Of a stretch of 64,000 bases of DNA, positions 35,789 to 46,194 are shown in pieces; position 1 is the first letter of the stretch, and every line of letters begins with the position of its first letter. Both the position numbers and the translations under genes were made by a program. The notes beneath the pieces were generated by a model. That model was not told the origin of the DNA and made no database searches. It was given only the letters and a program-made list of their open reading frames with translations. Source of the DNA: Luidia sarsii (taxonomy: Eukaryota > Echinodermata > Asteroidea > Paxillosida > Luidiidae); the NCBI GenBank assembly GCA_949987565.1, contig OX465107.1:9925721-9989720 (forward strand), in the 5' to 3' direction.

Positions 35789-36536
35789 ATCTCTCCCCCT
35801 CTCTCCCCTCTCTCCACCTCTCCCCCCTCTCTCCCCCTCTCTCCCCCACTCTTCCCCTCTCTCCCCTCTCTCCCCTCTCTCTCCCCCTCTCCCCTCTCTC
35901 CCCCTCTTTCCCTCTCCCTCCCTCTCACCTCCTCTCTCCCCTCTCTCCCCCTCTCTATCCTCTCTCCCCCTCTCTCCCCCTCTCTCCCACTCTCCCCCTC
36001 TCTCCCCCTCTCTCCCCCTCTCTCCCCCCCCTTTCTCCCCCTCTCTCCCCCTCTCTCCCCTCTCTCCCCCTCTCTCCCCCTCTCTCCCCTCTCTCCCCTC
36101 TCTCCACTTCTCTCCCTCTCTCTCCCCCTCTCTCCCTCTCTCCCCTCTCTCCACTTCTCTCCCTCTCTCTCCCCCTCTCTCCCCCTCTCTCCCCTCTCTC
36201 CCCTCTCTCCACTTCTCTCCACTTCTCTCCCTCTCTCTCCCCCTCTCTCCCCTCTCTCCCCTCTTTCCACTTCTCTCCCTCTCTCTCCCCCTCTCTCCCC
36301 CTCTTTCCCCCTCTCTCCCCCTCTCTCCCCCTCTCTCCCCTCTCTCCCCTCTCTCCCTCTCTCTCCCCCTCTCTCCCCTCTCTCCACTTTTCTCCCTCTC
36401 TCTCCCCCTCTCTCCCTCTCTCTCCCCCTCTCTCCCCTCTCTCCCCTCTCTCCCCTCTCTCCCCTCTCTCCCCTCTCTCCACTTCTCTCCCTCTCTCTCC
36501 CCCTCTCTCCCTCTCTCTCCCCCTCTCTCCCCTCTA
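35789..36536. repeat. 750-bp CTCTCCCC polypyrimidine tract
   Basis: Almost uninterrupted C/T sequence built from CTCTCTCCCC and CCTCTCTCC words. The long open frames on both strands (Leu/Ser/Pro on plus, Glu/Arg/Gly on minus) are composition artefacts. Mirror-symmetric purine/pyrimidine strands could form triplex DNA. Confidence 0.95.
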
Positions 36537-37220
36537 TACACGTAACTTAATTTCCAGAATTTTTATGATCTTTTGAAAAAAATTAAGAATTTCCGTTATG
36601 TTTACATCATGTCTTTAAAACTTTTCATACTTGTCTAAGTATATTATGGCAATCTTCCTGCCAAATTTGACACGATTTCCGCAAACATAGCCACACACAT
36701 CGAATTAAATTACATTTTCTGACATTTTCAACATTATACACAGGTGCGCATTATACCCGGGATTTTTTGGTAGTTTCAAAGTGCTGGAGAAGGATTTTGC
36801 AGGATTGAGGGCACATTATAGTTGACACTGTAGGAATGTGCAGGATTGAGGGCATGGCATAAGGCGATTTGTCTGTAGGAGAATGCAGGATGCTGGTAAC
36901 AATTCGGACGTCGTTGTGGCTTTTCTCAAGAGATTATCCGTTTGAAAAAGGGCCCATTGTTCTGAGCTGAAAAGAGTCTTTGATGAGAATGTGTACTAAA
37001 TCTATAAGCTCAGTGCAGGATTTTGCAGGATTCAGGCAATGGTCCACAGTAGCCAGTACTGCAGGATTTTGCAGGATTCAGGTTAGGGTTAATCAGTTTC
37101 AAATGTTCCTAGACCTTCACTAACACTCTAACCCTTAATAGCCAATAGTCAAAGAGTATGTTATATAATGGATAGAATACAGTTGTTGATTATGTACAGG
37201 TACATGTACATGTATATCAT
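36537..37220. repeat. Repeat debris: TTCCGTTATG segment, MITE fragment, GCAGGATT repeats
   Basis: 36590-36720 resembles 57180-57320 (TTCCGTTATGTTTAC, CAAATTTGACACGATTTC). 36770-37085 has repeated GCAGGATTNNGG words. 36902-36993 is a minus-oriented fragment of the TTAA MITE (TTATCCGTTTGAAAAAGGGC). Confidence 0.55.
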
Positions 37221-38185
37221 TAGCTTTTCCGCTGCGAAGCGGAAAAGCTATTGTTTTTGTTCAGATTTTTTAGCTTTTCCGCCGCGAAGCGGAAAAGCTA
37301 TTGTTTTTGTTCAGATTTTTAGCTTTTCCGCCGCGTAGCGGAAAAGCTATTGTTCTTGTTCTGATTTTTTTTTTTTGTCTTCTTCTTCTTCTTCTTCTTC
37401 TTTTTCTGGTCGTAAAAATCCCATAGACAAAGCACAGGGTTTTTGTGGACGGCACTTTTGCCATTGAACACACTTGGATTTTTTTCAAACTTGACAAATG
37501 CATAGAGCCCTTGCTGAAGTTGTGCACAGTTGTCTTTAAAACTTCATGACGTCACCACGTGTCACGTGACAGCGCTTTAAAGGGGCAAATTTCAAACTGC
37601 AATAAAAGCAAAAATGCAATTTCGATTCGATCCAAGTTTGCACTATATCTAAGTTGGGAAAAGGTGTATCCAAAAATTGCCCTCATTTGATCGTGACGTC
37701 ATCTCATGAATATTAATGAGGTCATAAACTTTTAAGATTTTAACATTCAATTGAGCATATTTGGCCAACGGAGCAAGATTTTTTTCATTTTTTTGATTAT
37801 ATCTATTGGGAATGTAGTTTATAAACACCCTCCGGGGCCAAAATGCCATGACGCAATCGTGACGTCATCAAAACGCGTGTTTTTAAAACGCATATTTGCC
37901 AAAGGTCAATCGTCTCGAAATTTGCTAGGCATTTAGCTATTGGGCTAGACATTCTGAATCCTGAGTTTGGAAACAATCGACCATTGTTCAGAATTATTAA
38001 TGTTATAATGAAGTCCCATACACTTTGTGCACGAAATATGCACGTGCGTTTTGGGGTAGAAATTGAGGTTCCGAGTTCGAATCCCGCTGATGTCAATATT
38101 TTTTTCCTTTTTTTTTTTAAGAGAGGCAGATGCGGAAAAGCGTTATGTTCTGTTAGCCAACAGACATAAATCTCTAGTTCTTTTA
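37221..38185 (-). repeat. Family X repeat with three tandem hairpins
   Basis: AGCTTTTCCGC...GCGGAAAAGCT palindromes occur three times (about 37225-37250, 37272-37299 and 37320-37346), separated by ATTGTTTTTGTTCAGATTTTT. Then follow a CTTCTT microsatellite, GACGTCACCACGTGTCACGT, TTTAAAGGGGCAAATTT, CATGAATATTAATGAGG, TGTGCACGAAATATGCACGT, GAGTTCGAATCCCGC (B-box-like) and AGAGGCAGATGCGGAAAAGC. The unit is about 0.9 kb. It has no coding capacity and the class was not recognised. Confidence 0.75.
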
Positions 38186-40411
38186 TGTCTTCTTCTTTTT
38201 CTGGTCGTAAAAATCCCATAGACAAAGCACGGGGTTTTTGTGGACGGCACTTTTGCCATTGAACACACTTGGATTTTTTTCAAAATTGACAAATGCATAG
38301 AGCCCTTGCTGAAGTTGTGCACAGTTGTCTTTAAAACTTCATGACGTCACCACGTGTCACGTGACAGCGCTTTAACTCTTTCCGTACGGCGCGCCAATAC
38401 ATCGGCTTGGTAAACCGCCCTCTGTAGACGGAAAGCCAATACATCGGCTCGCGTCTTCTCCTAGCGACAGTTTTGTTTGGCAGTGTGCTGTGCCCCCTGT
38501 GACCCCTGTCAGTCAATGAATAATCTGTCTTCAGTCCCGCCCAGTATCAATCCACCAATCAGCGATCAGTTTACCTTCGGTTTTTCCGAACTATTCCGAA
38601 ACACGAGTGTTTGACAGGCAGTAGTGAATGCAAGGCACATTGTTTATGTCCGTCTTTTCATCCGTGAATTTCAAGATGGCGGCGCCCACGAGAAGAAATA
38701 CAGCTCCACAACTCACTCCAAATCAGGCGATGAATCTCTTACACCACTGGAATTCTGACTCTGACAGGGACACTTACGATGACTCCGACTATGCTGACAG
38801 TAATTTTAGTGACAATAACAACTCAGACTCTGACAAAACAACCGACAATTCCGACTTTTCTGACTCTGGCAGTGACAGTGACAGTGACGATATGCCGAGT
38901 ACTAGTGCAGCGCAACCACCAGCACCTTGGGCCGCTCGCGGAAGGACCCGTCAGCGCACGGCAGCAACTCGTGGCAGGGTAGGTAACACTAGAAATGTAG
39001 CATGCAAAAAGTGGAAAGATGTCACTGGATCCCAGAATGATTCGACCAGCTCATCATTTAGATTTGTTCCTGCCAAAAACCCGGGTGTAAATGCAAACTT
39101 AGATGCAGACTCGACTCCACTGGACTGCTTGTTTGAGCTTCCGACGGATGATGTTGTGCAGAGCCTGATTCAGATGATCAACGACTTCGCTGACTATAAG
39201 ACTAGGATCAACAACCCGCCCAAACGCAGATCAGTATATCGGGCCTGGAAACCAGTGACCAGCCATGAACTGATGAAATTCTTTGCAGTTCTGATTGCCA
39301 TGGGCCTTGACAAGCGCCCCTCCGTCAAAGATTACTGGTCAAGATCACCGATCTACTACACGCCATGGTACAGCCAGATGTTCCCACGTGATCGATTTGA
39401 GGCTATATATCATACCATGCTCCATGCTTCGGACATCGACTCTCAGTCAAAGGAGAAGATTGAGCCCTTTGTCAATGTGCTTCTCGGTAAGTTTCAGGCA
39501 GCCTTTTACCCGTATGAAAATGTGGCGATAGATGAAATGGTGATCGGATGGAAGGGTCGCTGGAAATATAAGCAGTACAATGCATCTAAGCCAAAGAAGC
39601 ACCACATCAAGACATTTGGCTTGTGTGACAGCACTACTGGGTATGTTATGAACATTTTCATTTATTTCGGGAAAGAAACAGCCTACAATCCAAACCTGGA
39701 TCCTGCAAGTGGCCAAGCGGAGAAAATGTTTGAGTATCTACTACGACCCCTGGGGAAAGGCCACCATATATTTGCTGATCGGTATGATCACATACCTGTC
39801 CACCCAGCAGATTTACTACACTGGCACATTGAATGTCAATTGAATGTTAACGGCGCTGTTCAAGCTGCTGCCACCTTTGGGGATTTTGCTCCCAAATTCA
39901 GAATCAGTTTTCACGTTTTGTGCCACTCACAGGTTTGGCTACTCATTTTTCAGCACTTTTTGGTGTTGTCCTTCTTCTGGACAAACTTTAATATCCTACA
40001 CCTGCGTCTTCAAATAGTATTTTCAGGATTGTTAGTTTCGGTTGGACGACAATCTGCTGTACTTGTAGTTGTATGGATGTTCTACGTGCTGTACTTTTAT
40101 GGCTTTGCTATAGCCACTCCACTGCTGCTACCAATCCCACATTGGTAACAATGACTGATCACAATGACAATGTCTTCACTCCCACTACCTTGAATGGAAG
40201 GGCTTTGGGTGAACAATCACCAAACCCTATACGGTACTCAAGGAGTGAGCTGCTTGCTCTTAAGCATTGTTCAAAAACAACACGGCTCTCATCGGGTGTG
40301 TTCAACAACCTCAAGAAGATTGGCATATTTCATCACAGAAGTCGACGTGGTGGACGTCATATCCACCGTAAGGCTCATGACGTCTCCAATAACAAATGAC
40401 CATCCAATACC

Positions 40412-41390
40412 TTGGATCCACGACGGGTGACCCTACATGTTGCACACTGGAATGCTCATTCAATCTGCAACAAGACCTTGTTTTTATGCGACCACATGCT
40501 CACCCATGACATCGACATTATGTTTCTGACTGAGACATGGGTCGGCGTGGATGATCAAGTCGTGATAAATGAGGTAACTCTACCTGGTTATGCATTTATC
40601 AATGTCCCAAGACCCGAGGACAAGCACGGAGGTATTGGAATACTCTACAAGGCTCAATTGAGCCTGAAACTTATTTCAGATATTGCATTTGAGACAAGTG
40701 CTTTTGAGTATGCAGTCGTGTCGAACATAAACTGCTCTCTGCACTTTGCTGTTATATACAGGCCACCACCATCTGCAAAAAATAATTTAAAAACATCTAC
40801 CTTCCTCACTGATTTTGAAAACTTTGCCGATTGCCTGAATGTGTTGCCGGGAAAACTTTTGTTGCTCGGTGACTTAAACCTCCATTTTGATTGTCCTGAG
40901 AAACCAGACGTTGCCCAGATGTCCGCCATTCTCTCTGCTTCAGGACTGAAACAACATGTTACCGAGCCTACACATGTACACGGGCACACTCTTGATTGGC
41001 TAGTCACCAGAATCAAGGAGGACGGCTTACTGATCAACTACACAGTCGACATGGGCGATATGTCTGATCACGCCATAATTTCTTGCAAACTTAAACCCCC
41101 CAAACCAAAAGCGCTGATTTCTTCATCTTCATCTCGCAATTACGGCAAAATGGATCACACAACTTTCGCAAATGAGCTGTCAGATCAACTACAGTGTGTG
41201 TGTCACGAAGGGAACATTCACAAATTCATGAACGATGTTGATAACGCCATCTCCACAGTCCTTGATGTTCATGCACCGAAGTCATCATGCTCTAAGCCCA
41301 AGTGTCACAGACCTAAGTGGTACAACAACTCCATCGATGTAGCGAGACGGGAACGACGACGACGTGCTGAACGCAAATGGCGCAAGTCAA
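40412..41390 (+). pseudogene. L2 LINE apurinic-like endonuclease domain
   Basis: The single open frame starting near 40412 reads VAHWNAHSICNKT, IDIMFLTETWVG (LTETW box), GGIGILYK, AVIYRPPPS, LLLLGDLNLHFD (GDxN box), LDWLVTR and DMSDHAIISCKL (SDH box). These are the exonuclease-endonuclease-phosphatase signatures. It would nick target DNA to prime reverse transcription. A frameshift upstream separates it from the basic segment ending near 40399, and another follows RKWRKSR. Confidence 0.88.
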
Positions 41391-42863
41391 GATCTCCTAT
41401 ACTGATAGAATTGCTTTCGACACGGCTAAGCGTACTGTCTGTGAAACTCTTGCCACCGTCAAGTGTAGTTTCTTCAAGAATTCATTGAATAATTCATCTC
41501 CAAAAATCACTCCTGATGAACTTTTGCGAACTGTTAAACAAGCCACCAATACATCGTGCCAACTGGATCCAATTCCTACATTTTTACTCAAACGCCATGT
41601 CTTGACCTTACTCCCCAAGTTGACTGAGGTAGTTAATTAATCTCTACACTCAGGGGTCTTTCCCAATAGCCTTAAGGATGCAATTGTAACCCCGATTCTG
41701 AAAAAGCCCTCACTTGACAAAAACGATCTTAAAAACTATCGCCCAGTTTCCAACATCCGCTACTCATCGAAGGTCATTGAAACAGTCGTCTGCTCCCAAA
41801 TCACGAAATATCTGGATGACCATAAACTTCTGGACCCATTGCAGTCAGCCTACAGAGTTTGTCACAGCACCGAAACTGCATTGCTCAGGGTACATAATGA
41901 CATCCTCCGTTCCATGGATAACAGCAGAGCTGTCTTCTTAGTAATGCCAGTGCCTTCACTATGTACGTTACCCCTGTTGGTGACATTCTTCGTCGGCATG
42001 GAGTAAGTTACCACATGTATGCTGATGACATCCAAATCTACCTGGATTTCAATCCAACTATTCCGTTTGACGCCGAGTGCTGCTTGTTTAGGCTGTCTAA
42101 CTGCATTCACGATGTCCAGACCTGGATGCTGGCCAACAAACTCATGCTAAATGAAAACAAAACAGAGTTTTTCATAGCATCGTCGTCACATCACTACAAA
42201 CGTCTTCAGTTACTCACCCTCACAATTGGCAACACAACCATCAATCCTGTGTCATCTGTTCGGAATCTGGGCGTAACCTTTGACAACTCCATGTCAATGA
42301 GTCATCATGTGAATGATATGTGCAGGTCCATAAACTATCACATACGCAACATCAAAATGATACGCAAATACCTGGACTATGACACTTGCCATACTGTTGT
42401 TCGTGCACTGGTGCTCTCTCGCCTCGACTACTGCAACTGTCTGCTCACCGGACTCGAGCAATCCGATCTAAATCGCCTTCAAAAACTCCAAAACAAGGCT
42501 GCTCGACTGATCCATCAAAAGCCAAGGTTTTCCCACGCCACACCTCTACTCGCGGATCTCCATTGGCTTCCAGTTAACCAGCGCATTGTGTTTAGGACGG
42601 CATTGAACATGTTCAAAACTGTGTCTAACACTTTTCCACCTTATATCTCGGATATTCTTGATCTCAGGAAACCCAATCGCCAAGGCCTTCGTTCACAATA
42701 CAATCTGGTAGTTCCTCGTACCCTCAAGAGAGCCGGGGACCGCGCATTCTCCATCTCCGGACCTAAAAATTGGAATGGTCTTCCAACCTCCATTCGCAAT
42801 GCTTCATCCACTGACCAGTTCAAAAGACATCTTAAGACTCACTTGTTCAATAGGAACCTGTAA
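41391..42863 (+). pseudogene. L2 LINE reverse transcriptase, internally deleted
   Basis: Fingers part: SYTDRIAFDTAKRTVCETLA, a stop after EVVN, then LKDAIVTPILKKPSLDKNDL and NYRPVSNI. About 41940 the frame jumps from SMDNSRAVFL directly to MYVTPVGDIL, so the DLSAAFDTVDH...GVPQGSVLGP region (first catalytic Asp motif) is deleted. The palm continues intact from 41961 with YHMYADDIQIYL (YADD box), VRNLGVTFDNSMS, RLDYCNCLLTGL, LHWLPVNQRI and GDRAFSISGPKNWNGLP. This is the L2 signature order. Confidence 0.85.
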
Positions 42864-43671
42864 TTTTACTTTGTTTGTTGTCCACTGATCTCGTCTTTGT
42901 ATTGGCACTCTCCCCAAGCGCTTTGCATCCCTGGAAAAGGTGCTCTATAAATGCGTTTATTATTATTATTATTATTAATTTCCCACAAGAGATAAAAAAC
43001 ATTAAGCTAAAGCATCGCGAGGCAAAATTCTATCGCACTGATGATGACGGCACACTCTGCGTAGCATGGCGGGATAAAAAAGCATGCAAACCATGCATTT
43101 TAGTCTCAACAAAGGCTACAGTCGGGACTGTGAAAGTGACGAGAAAACGAGGGGAGAAAGTCATGATGCCTACTGTTGTGCAGGACTACAACATGTCCAT
43201 GAATGGTTGCCACCGAGTTGACCAGACCGTGGCATATTATGGCCAATTTTCCCGTAAGACGCAAATGGTGGAAGCGCATCTTCTTCTGGCTTCTTGAAAT
43301 CTGCCAATCAAATGCATACATCTTGTATGCTTGTTCAGCAAAATCCAAATAGTAACATGAGCCTCCACAGTTTTCAAGCAGGATCTCATCAAAGCCTTCA
43401 GTGCTACAGCTGCAGTCACTGCCCCCCCCCCCCCAGATGAGCCTGAGGTTCGAGTTGGTCGTCCAAGGGAAGGCAATCCAGTCCAGCGCCTTCAAGGAAA
43501 CAAACACCTGGTGGACAAAGTGAAGAGGGACACAAACTGTGTTGTCTGCAGCACACCCGAGGACCGGAAGAGGACAACCTACATCTGTACTGGTTGCACT
43601 AACAAACCCCATCTCCATCCTTCAGAATGTTTCAGAAAGTATCATTCTTCAGCATACATCAACACAGACTG

Positions 43672-44640
43672 AGGTCTTTCTTTCACTGCTGCAACGGCGG
43701 ATTCGGGGAGTGGAGGAGTACGCAGACAGTGACAGTCGCACCATGGTCTGAGGGGCAAGTCACCATGATTGTGGTCCAGTAACGTGGTCAAATTACGAAG
43801 CTTGGGACCAACAATTGTAACGGAGGTTCAATTCCAAGAGTAAACTGATGTCGTCTAGATAACAGAGTCATAGTACATGCAACTTCAATTGTATGATTCA
43901 TTATCATTGACATCACACATTCAAAGTCATACTTCACATTTAGCCCATCTTTACATCTGCACATAAGTTACCCCTAAAAAGACAATAAAAATCATCAGAA
44001 ATTTTCCAAACAGAGAGTAGGCCTACATAGTCAGGTACGTGTGTCAGTCATATTGCATTATTGCATTTTTCCCCCGACAAACCTTTTTAGATGACATTTG
44101 CTTACACCACAATTCTTGTCTCATAAAAAAGTGTGCACAGAACAAGGTGCATATAATGTGCAAATAATTATGCCATAATTTTGGTTTCTTGATGGCCCTA
44201 AAGCATGTATGTTGTCAATCCTGTTTAATACCTTGACATGTGCATGAGGATTTTATTCTAAGTAAGAATGGGACTAAAAATCAAAACACATTGCCATCCC
44301 CTCGAAAAAATAAAATCGCAAACGGTTTATGTTCTCAAGTAACATTTTGAAACAATGGTATGGCCATCAGTGGTCACACCTATATCATATAACACATCGA
44401 AATAAAGCTGATGAAGTACTAAATGTGAATATATAGGGTTGACCAATAATGACCATGAAAAAAGTTGAACAAAAATTAATGTTGATTTTTTTTTTTCAAC
44501 AAACATTTTTTCTTTCATGTGGCCATAATTAGTTCACACATAATTATATAATTACATTCAGTACTTCATCAGCTTCATTTTGATATATAAATTGTGCTAC
44601 AATTTGCAGGTTAAGATAAGTTATGATATTGTATCCAAAC
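43672..44640. other. piggyBac 3' non-coding region
   Basis: AT-rich sequence between the transposase stop and the right terminus. No gene. Poly-T at about 44487-44499. Confidence 0.5.
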
Positions 44641-45129
44641 TGTCCCATTGTTTTTAATATTTTACCCAGTTAATTCCGTACAGACATGCGCATTAATTCC
44701 GTAGTGAAAGAGTTAAAGGGGCAAATTTTGAACTCCATTTTAAGCAAAAGTACAAGTTCGTTTGGCTTCAATTTTGCAGTATATCTAAGTTGGGAAGAGG
44801 TGTATCAAAAAATTGCCCCCATTTGATCGTGATGTAATCTCATGAATATTAATGAGGTCATGAACTTTTCAGATTGTAACATTCAATTGAGCATATTTGG
44901 CCAACGGAGCAAGATTTTTTCATTTTTTTTGTTTATATCTATTTGGAATGTAGTTAAGAAACACCCTCCGGGGCCAAAATGCCATGACGCAATCGTGACG
45001 TCATCAAAATGCGTGTTTTTAAAACACATATTTGCCAATGGTCAATCTTCTCAAAATTTGGTGGGCAGTTAGCTATTGTGGCAGACATTCAAAATCTGCA
45101 GATTGCCACCGACACCCTAACCTCCCCAA

Positions 45130-45300
45130 ATCCTCCTGGATCCTCCGGTGGTATTGGAAGACTTTGGATGATTGAGGCTGAATGCAAAATCTTTCAAGAA
45201 GGAGTTTGGAGGATTGAGGCTGAATGCAAAAATTTTCAAGAAGGACTTTGGAGGATTGAGGCTGGTTGGTGTTTGACTTCAAAAAGGATTCTGGAGGATT
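45130..45300. repeat. Tandem GAGGATTGAGGCTGAATGC repeat
   Basis: Three units of about 42-45 bp (GAGGCTGAATGCAAAA plus TTTCAAGAAGGANTTTGGAG) follow the split family X copy. Confidence 0.75.
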
Positions 45301-45510
45301 TTTTTTTTTGGTTTGGGAGGAATGATACTGTGTGTGTAAGACTATTAAACAGGTTGTTGTCCACACAGCGTTTTTGTTTTACTGTACAGTGTATGTGTAC
45401 ATGTGTACATGTAGTTGCCCCCATGCAGAGTACTCCCTTTGTTTATTGCATGTCAGGTTGATGACCAGTGTCCATGCACATGTGTAGCAGTCACTGGCAC
45501 TGCATTCATG

Positions 45511-45800
45511 GGACAGTTTGTTTACCCAAGGGCTGCTGGCCATTTCCAGGTGAGGTGTTGAAATGTCTAGTAGGCTCAAGCCAAAAATTCCAGGGCGAGT
45601 TTACCCAAGGGCTGCTGAGCATTTCCTGGTGAGGTGTTGGAATGTCTAGCAGGCTTGAGCCAAAAATTTGTGGGACAGTTTACCCACGGGCTGCTGGTCA
45701 TTTCCTGGTGAGGTGTTGGAATGTCTAGCAGGATCCAGCAAAACATTTGTGGGAAAGTTTACCCACTGGCTGCTGAGCATTTCCTGGTGAGGGGTTGGTT
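45511..45800. repeat. Four-copy 80-bp tandem repeat
   Basis: TTTACCCANGGGCTGCTG recurs at 45520, 45600, 45679 and 45758 (period 79-80). Each copy carries TTTCCTGGTGAGGTGTTG and GGAATGTCTAGCAGGCT. Confidence 0.85.
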
Positions 45801-46150
45801 CATGGAGGATTTTGGAGGATTGAGGCAGTGGGCACCACTCATTTCATGTAGAGTGCAAAATATTGGAAGATTTGGGAGGATTGAGGCTGAATGAGTTTTG
45901 TATTTTACAAGTTGGAGGATTGGGGAGGATTGAGGCAGTGGGCACATGTAATGTATAAATTATTGGAAGATTTTGGAGGATTGAGGCTGAATGAGTTTTG
46001 CATTTTACAAGTTGGAGGATTTGGGAGGATTGAGGCAGTGGGCACCACTCATTTCATGTAGTGTACAAAATATTGGAAGATTTTGGAGGATTGAGGCTGA
46101 ATGCAATTTTTTATGTCATAAGTTGGAGGATTTTGGAAGATTTGGGATGG
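45800..46150. repeat. GGAGGATTGAGGCAGTGGGC tandem repeat, about 120-bp units
   Basis: About three units alternate GGATTGAGGCAGTGGGCACC, TATTGGAAGATTTNGGAGGA and GGCTGAATGAGTTTTG. It shares the GGATTGAGGC word with the 45.13-kb array. Confidence 0.75.
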
Positions 46151-46194
46151 CCCACAGCAATATGGCCTAGGGGGTTATGATTTGTTTAATAGTC

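Larger units (their letters stand above)
39845..42977 (+). mobile_element. L2-type non-LTR retrotransposon nested in the piggyBac
   Basis: The insertion begins just after the piggyBac GTLNVN codons and ends with CTATAAATGCG followed by (TTA)n at 42957-42976, the tail type of L2/CR1-like LINEs. The plus-strand order is 5' region, pre-endonuclease basic segment (RYSRSELLALKH...RRGGRHIHRK), endonuclease, RT, and C-terminal FKRHLKTHLF. An internal deletion and several frame breaks make it inactive. No clear target duplication was found. Confidence 0.85.
38628..43670 (+). pseudogene. piggyBac transposase, disrupted
   Basis: The acidic N-terminus (DSDSDRDTYDDSDYADSNFS) is followed by the DDE_Tnp_1_7 core: VYRAWKPVTSHELMKFFAVL, YYTPWYSQMFPRDRFEAIYH, NVAIDEMVIGWKGRWKYKQY (first Asp) and HHIFADRY (second Asp). 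A frameshift follows near 39790 (the correct frame there would read YYTGTLNVN). The LINE splits it at about 39845. Coding resumes at 42978 with NFPQEIKNIKLKHREAKFYR, then YNMSMNGCHRVDQ, where the family normally has Asp at the His position (third catalytic Asp), and WWKRIFFWLLEICQSNAYIL. A zinc-ribbon-like C-terminus (CVVCSTPED...CTGC...H..ECF..YH) lies at about 43535-43655. Not functional. In intact members the enzyme cuts and pastes at TTAA. Confidence 0.88.
38376..44712 (+). mobile_element. piggyBac transposon (PGBD4-like), itself interrupted by an L2 LINE
   Basis: TTAA flanks both ends (38372-38375, 44713-44716). Termini read CTCTTTCCGTACGG (left) and CTCTTTCACTACGG (right, opposite strand), so the inverted repeats are imperfect. 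Subterminal repeats are CCAATACATCGGCT twice on the left and TTAATTCCGTA twice on the right. The interior carries a broken transposase and a nested LINE at about 39845-42977. Without the LINE the element is about 3.2 kb. Confidence 0.9.
38186..45090 (-). repeat. Family X copy split by a piggyBac insertion
   Basis: The left part (38186-38371) ends CACGTGACAGCGCTTTAA. The right part (44713-45090) starts TTAAAGGGGCAAATTTTG. Joined at TTAA, they match the uninterrupted order in the copy at 37.55 kb. The insertion at 38376-44712 is therefore younger than this repeat. Confidence 0.85.

Noticed and set aside
35734..36576. Long Leu/Ser/Pro and Glu/Arg/Gly frames on both strands
   Set aside because: Translation of a CTCTCCCC tract. 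Every frame on both strands is open because of composition.
38628..40148. 506-codon frame as an intact transposase
   Set aside because: Its last roughly 120 codons are frameshifted sequence and LINE 5' sequence. The real C-terminus lies 3 kb further on.
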